DNA from: Nitrospirota bacterium
GTDB lineage: Bacteria > Nitrospirota > Thermodesulfovibrionia > UBA6902 > DSMQ01
Direction of reading: 5' to 3'
NCBI GenBank assembly: GCA_016207865.1
Contig: JACQZD010000181.1
Location: forward strand, 1-6,970
Length of the DNA stretch: 6,970 nt
Part shown: piece after piece, positions 4,285 to 6,970 of the stretch
How positions within the stretch are numbered: position 1 is the first letter of the stretch
Layout: each line of letters starts with the position of its first letter
Position numbers and translations under genes: made by a program
Notes under the pieces: generated by a model
What the model was told of the DNA's origin: nothing
The model's database searches: none
The model's input: the letters and a program-made list of their open reading frames with translations, nothing else

Positions 4285-6795
4285 ATGACAATTATCAGTT
4301 ATCAGTTATCAGTTATCAATTATCAGTTCTTAAAAAATAAACATCACTATCTCCATTTGTTAATTGTATTGGGCTTAATCGTTTTATTAAGCGCATGCGC
4401 TTCAACAGGCTCACAGCCTCAGGCAAATGCTGAAGCCCAGCCTCAGAACGATGAAAAAACATCCTCAGAAGAACCTGCTAAAAATACGGTTAAAGTCTCT
4501 GAGTTCATCCTCGGCCCCGGCGACAGGGTTGAGATAAATGTTTACCGCCACGATGATTTAAAAAGAACTGTTCAGATAGACGTCTCGGGGAAAATAACTT
4601 ATCCGTTGCTCGGCGATATTCAGGCCGGAGGGTTAAGTGTTTTCAAGTTAAGGGACATAATCCGCGACGGGCTTTCAAAGTATCTGGTAGACCCTCAGGT
4701 GACAGTCGGCGTTTCAAGCGTACAGGGACAGAAGGTCATTGTCCTCGGCGAGGTCAGAACTCCGGGATTTTTCCAGATTGAAACTTCCATGACCGTACTT
4801 GAGGCGGTATCCCGCGCAGGCGGGTTTACTCTGGACGGCAAAAAGAAAAGCGTATTGCTCATAAGAGGCGGGCTTAAAACACCCCAATTGATAACCCTGA
4901 ATCTTGAAAAAGCGTTAAGCAAAGGCGACCTTGCGCAAAACATACAGCTTCAGCGTGATGACATCGTATATGTGCCGCGCACCTATATCTCCAATGTGGA
5001 CCGGTTCTTCGGACACCTTGCAACAATAACAGGACCGGTCGGGAATGTTAATGTGCTGGCGCTTCTTGTCAAGTTTACGGATAAGCCTTCGCAGGTGGCT
5101 GCAGCCTCTTTTGATACGCTTATTTTCGGAGCCGCAGGGAATACCGTAAGAGTTTATTATCAGGAAGTTTCCTACGGAACACTTACACTCGTTACGGTGA
5201 ACCTTCCAAGTTCTTTGGACTGGGGCACAGCGCCAAACACATACGCCTATTATACAGCCAATAATTATGGACTGGGGACTTATCCGAGAAATGCCCAGAA
5301 ATTAGTTGAAGACATTGTGGACCTTGTTGACTCCTATGTTGATTTCTCTCAGTATGACAATGACGGCGACGGACAGCTTGACGCCCTTACTGTTGTCCAT
5401 GCAGGGCCCGGAGCGGAATTCACAGGAAGCACCGGAGACATATGGTCTCACCAGTGGGGTATTACACCCAGATTAAAAGACGGCGTGTACATCTCCAATT
5501 ATTCTATGGAGCCTGAATACATGCAGACTCCGGGAGACGCTACAATCGGAGTCTTTGCGCATGAGTTAGGTCATGTTTTCGGTCTTCCGGACCTCTATGA
5601 TTACGGGTATGACTCAGCAGGCGCAGGCGACTGGGGTTTAATGGCAGGCGGAAGCTGGAACGGGACAAACGGCAGTTCACCGGCGCATTTTGACGCATGG
5701 TCCAGGTCTGAACTCGGTTTTGTTACACCGCAGGTTGTCTCAGCAAATACTACAGGAGTAAACATTCCCGCTGTAGAAACATCACCCTCTGTTTTTTATG
5801 TGTGGAACAGCGGTTTAACAAACAATGAATATTTCCTTGTTGAAAACAGGCAGAAGACAGGATATGACGCGTCTCTGCCCGGAAGCGGAATGCTTATCTG
5901 GCACATAGATGAGAACATGGCTTCCAATGACAGCCAATGCCTCAATATGAATAATTGCAGCTGCCCATCTCATTACAAAGTAGCCTTAGAGCAGGCAGAC
6001 GGTCTGCTTCAGCTTGAAAAAAACCAAAGTCAAGGCAATGGAGGCGATCCATTCCCGGGCACATCCAACAAAACATCATTCAGCTCGAGTTCAACGCCTA
6101 ACAGCGGCTCTTATCTGAACTGCACTTCAAGCGTTGCAGTTACAAATATCAGCGCTTCGGCCTCTGTCATGACAGCGGATATTCAGGTGACAGGGGTTTC
6201 TCTGCCCAGTGTGTCAGGCGCTGTTTCATACAGCGGCACAAAGACCGGCGCCATCCGCATCCTTGCATACACTAATTCCGGCTTTTCCGGCACCCCGGCG
6301 TACTCTGCTTCAATATCTGCGCCCGGCGCCTATACAATCAGCAGCGTAGCATCAGGCACTTACTATTTCCTCTCATACCGCGATTCAAACGGTGACAGCG
6401 TAAGACAGGCAACCGAGGCATTCGGCCTATACGGCACCCCGGGCGCGCCGACAGCGGTCGTAGTCAATGGTACTGTAACAGGCATAGATATAACCATCTA
6501 TGACCCGGCGTCTATGTCAGGGACCATCTCATATTCAGGCACTGTCACCGGAAGGATTTACATTGAGGTGTTCAACAATCCTTCCTTCACAGGCACAGCC
6601 GTCTATTCAACTACAATTCCACAGCCGGGGACCTACAGGATGAGAGGCCTGCTGCCCGGCACATATTATGTCAGGTCCTACAGGGATACTAACCGCAACA
6701 GACAATATAATACAGGCGAACCATACGGCACATATGGAACAGTAACGATAAATCCCGGAAGCAATGTGACAGGGATTAACATCACACTCAATTAA
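4285..6795 (+). CDS. fusion: OPX/Wza-like polysaccharide export lipoprotein + M6-family zinc metalloprotease
   Basis: The N-terminal part is a polysaccharide export lipoprotein. It has a hydrophobic signal (about 24-36) and lipobox LSAC with Cys38, and +2 is Ala, which predicts the outer membrane. A Ser/Glu/Gln-rich linker (40-68) follows, then a Poly_export domain (about 72-143, ILGPGDRVEINVY) and SLBB domains (about 148-232, VIVLGEVRTPGFF). The OPX match ends near RFFGHLATI (241-248). From about 252 the frame continues into an M6 (immune inhibitor A-like) peptidase. It has VLALLVKFTDKP, the acidic loop DNDGDGQLD (358-366), zinc motif HELGHVFGLPD (H426, E427, H430, D436), Met453 in GLMAGG, and KVALEQADG (565-573). 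All expected active-site residues are present, but the usual secretion signal and propeptide of M6 enzymes are replaced by the OPX part. Two beta repeats close the protein (about 644-740 and 745-836). Whether this is a natural fusion, a deletion product or an assembly chimera cannot be decided here. Confidence 0.88.
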   Translation: MTIISYQLSVINYQFLKNKHHYLHLLIVLGLIVLLSACASTGSQPQANAEAQPQNDEKTSSEEPAKNTVKVSEFILGPGDRVEINVYRHDDLKRTVQIDVSGKITYPLLGDIQAGGLSVFKLRDIIRDGLSKYLVDPQVTVGVSSVQGQKVIVLGEVRTPGFFQIETSMTVLEAVSRAGGFTLDGKKKSVLLIRGGLKTPQLITLNLEKALSKGDLAQNIQLQRDDIVYVPRTYISNVDRFFGHLATITGPVGNVNVLALLVKFTDKPSQVAAASFDTLIFGAAGNTVRVYYQEVSYGTLTLVTVNLPSSLDWGTAPNTYAYYTANNYGLGTYPRNAQKLVEDIVDLVDSYVDFSQYDNDGDGQLDALTVVHAGPGAEFTGSTGDIWSHQWGITPRLKDGVYISNYSMEPEYMQTPGDATIGVFAHELGHVFGLPDLYDYGYDSAGAGDWGLMAGGSWNGTNGSSPAHFDAWSRSELGFVTPQVVSANTTGVNIPAVETSPSVFYVWNSGLTNNEYFLVENRQKTGYDASLPGSGMLIWHIDENMASNDSQCLNMNNCSCPSHYKVALEQADGLLQLEKNQSQGNGGDPFPGTSNKTSFSSSSTPNSGSYLNCTSSVAVTNISASASVMTADIQVTGVSLPSVSGAVSYSGTKTGAIRILAYTNSGFSGTPAYSASISAPGAYTISSVASGTYYFLSYRDSNGDSVRQATEAFGLYGTPGAPTAVVVNGTVTGIDITIYDPASMSGTISYSGTVTGRIYIEVFNNPSFTGTAVYSTTIPQPGTYRMRGLLPGTYYVRSYRDTNRNRQYNTGEPYGTYGTVTINPGSNVTGINITLN
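4292..4326 (+). repeat. five tandem TTATCAG-type heptamers at the 5' end of a gene
   Basis: The units are TTATCAG (4292-4298, 4299-4305, 4306-4312), TTATCAA (4313-4319) and TTATCAG (4320-4326). Four of the five are identical and one has a single change. The array begins 5 bp after the start codon and encodes most of the polar stretch before the signal-peptide core (TIISYQLSVINYQF). Because three heptamers make 21 bp, copy changes in multiples of three keep the frame, while other changes would break it. Similar short heptamer arrays are known as dispersed repeats in several bacterial groups, cyanobacteria for example. Function here is unknown. Confidence 0.9.
6214..6792 (+). repeat. two tandem C-terminal beta-sandwich-like protein repeats
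   Basis: Residues about 644-740 and 745-836 of the protease fusion align with each other. Each starts SG-x-[VI]SYSGT-x-TG, continues with an F-TGTA-YS-type strand and PG-x-Y, then GTYY-x-x-SYRD, an acidic or Asn turn and a GLYGTPG or GTYGT segment, and ends TGI(D/N)IT. The turn reads D700-x-N702-x-D704 in the first copy and D801-x-N803-x-N805 in the second, a possible calcium-type loop. Such modules in secreted proteases usually mediate stability, surface attachment or substrate binding. The exact family was not recognised. Confidence 0.75.
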
Positions 6796-6970
6796 TGCCT
6801 GACAAACAGCCTGCAATGACACTTGTTGAAATGCTTGAGGGGAACGCAAAGGCGTTCCCCTCAAAAAATGCCGTTATTTACCGCGACGCCAGTATCACTT
6901 ATGGAGAGCTGAACGCCGCCGTCAACAGACTGGCGCATACCCTGATTGGCTTAGGAATAAAAAAAGGCGA
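6795..6970 (+). CDS. AMP-forming acyl-CoA ligase / adenylation enzyme, N-terminus only
   Basis: The visible 58 residues (MPDKQPAMTLVEMLEGNAKAF...) match the N-terminus of the ANL superfamily of adenylating enzymes: TLVEMLEGNAKAFPSKNAVIY, then ITYGELNAAVNRLAHTL and LGIKKGD at the cut. Full-length members are about 500-550 residues, so the ATP-binding and catalytic motifs lie beyond the window. These enzymes activate a carboxylic acid with ATP, usually for transfer to CoA or a carrier. Ligases of this type are found in exosortase-associated exopolysaccharide loci, which would fit the neighbours, but fatty-acid CoA ligase or an NRPS-like adenylation domain are equally possible. The ATG overlaps the preceding stop by one base (TAATG), suggesting translational coupling. 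An internal ATG at 6816 (MTLVEML) is an alternative start closer to the family consensus. Neither has a clear Shine-Dalgarno. Confidence 0.85.
   Translation, partial: MPDKQPAMTLVEMLEGNAKAFPSKNAVIYRDASITYGELNAAVNRLAHTLIGLGIKKG
6835..6864. repeat. perfect 13-bp inverted repeat with 4-nt loop inside a coding region
   Basis: TTGAGGGGAACGC (6835-6847), loop AAAG (6848-6851), then GCGTTCCCCTCAA (6852-6864), a perfect complement. It begins 40 nt after the start codon of the ligase gene and encodes residues around LEGNAKAFPS, which fit the family consensus. On the plus strand it is followed by a run of A, not T. On the minus strand the T-run precedes the stem. It is therefore not a canonical intrinsic terminator in either direction. 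Confidence 0.9.

Noticed and set aside
4292..4326. CRISPR array
   Set aside because: The units are 7 bp with no spacers; this is a simple tandem repeat.
6607..6864. Minus-strand open frame of 85 codons
   Set aside because: It is antisense to the second beta repeat and the ligase start; it begins within the 13-bp palindrome and has no family resemblance.
6835..6868. Intrinsic terminator
   Set aside because: The stem is ideal but it is followed by A residues on the plus strand, and on the minus strand the T-run precedes rather than follows the stem. It also lies inside a coding region that matches its family.

Overview
The window comes from a Gram-negative (diderm) bacterium. It carries an outer-membrane-type lipoprotein of the polysaccharide export (OPX/Wza) family, an HrcA/CIRCE-controlled groESL operon, sigma70-like promoters and ordinary Shine-Dalgarno sites. 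The mid-GC coding style, the short AT-rich intergenic region and the exopolysaccharide genes resemble uncultured Nitrospirota or deltaproteobacteria-like lineages. That placement is an impression from the sequence, not a demonstrated assignment.

Layout. Bases 1-1568 (minus strand) hold groEL, which runs off the left edge and lacks roughly its last 25 residues. Bases 1578-1868 (minus) hold complete groES. groES is preceded by a perfect CIRCE operator (1948-1974) that overlaps the -10 box of a good sigma70 promoter (1973-2001, minus). Bases about 2002-2502 are an AT-rich divergent intergenic region without a convincing gene. It contains an imperfect tandem duplication of about 116 bp (2150-2381). 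Each copy carries a rightward sigma70-like promoter, and the second (TTGACC-17-TATAAT) is near consensus. A possible structured leader follows at 2442-2496.

From 2503 three rightward genes are packed with no gaps. The first (2503-4284) is a 593-aa fusion: a sugar nucleotidyltransferase-like domain with several substituted catalytic signature residues, a left-handed beta-helix, and an apparently intact WcaJ/EpsE-like polyprenyl-phosphate phosphoglycosyl transferase. The second (4285-6795) is an 836-aa fusion of an OPX/Wza lipoprotein head to an M6-family (immune inhibitor A-like) zinc metalloprotease with two C-terminal beta repeats. Its start codon lies next to five tandem TTATCAG-type heptamers. 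The third (6795-6970, cut by the right edge) is the N-terminus of an AMP-forming acyl-CoA ligase or adenylation enzyme. Its first codons contain a perfect 13-bp inverted repeat.

How they fit together. The rightward genes look like the start of an exopolysaccharide operon: the phosphoglycosyl transferase would load the first sugar phosphate on the lipid carrier, and the OPX protein would serve export. The expected chain-length/tyrosine-kinase partner is not seen. Where it might be expected, the OPX reading frame runs straight into a secreted protease. The most notable points are the OPX-protease fusion, the degenerate nucleotidyltransferase fused to a phosphoglycosyl transferase, the duplicated promoter block, the heptamer repeat at a start codon and the intragenic palindrome.
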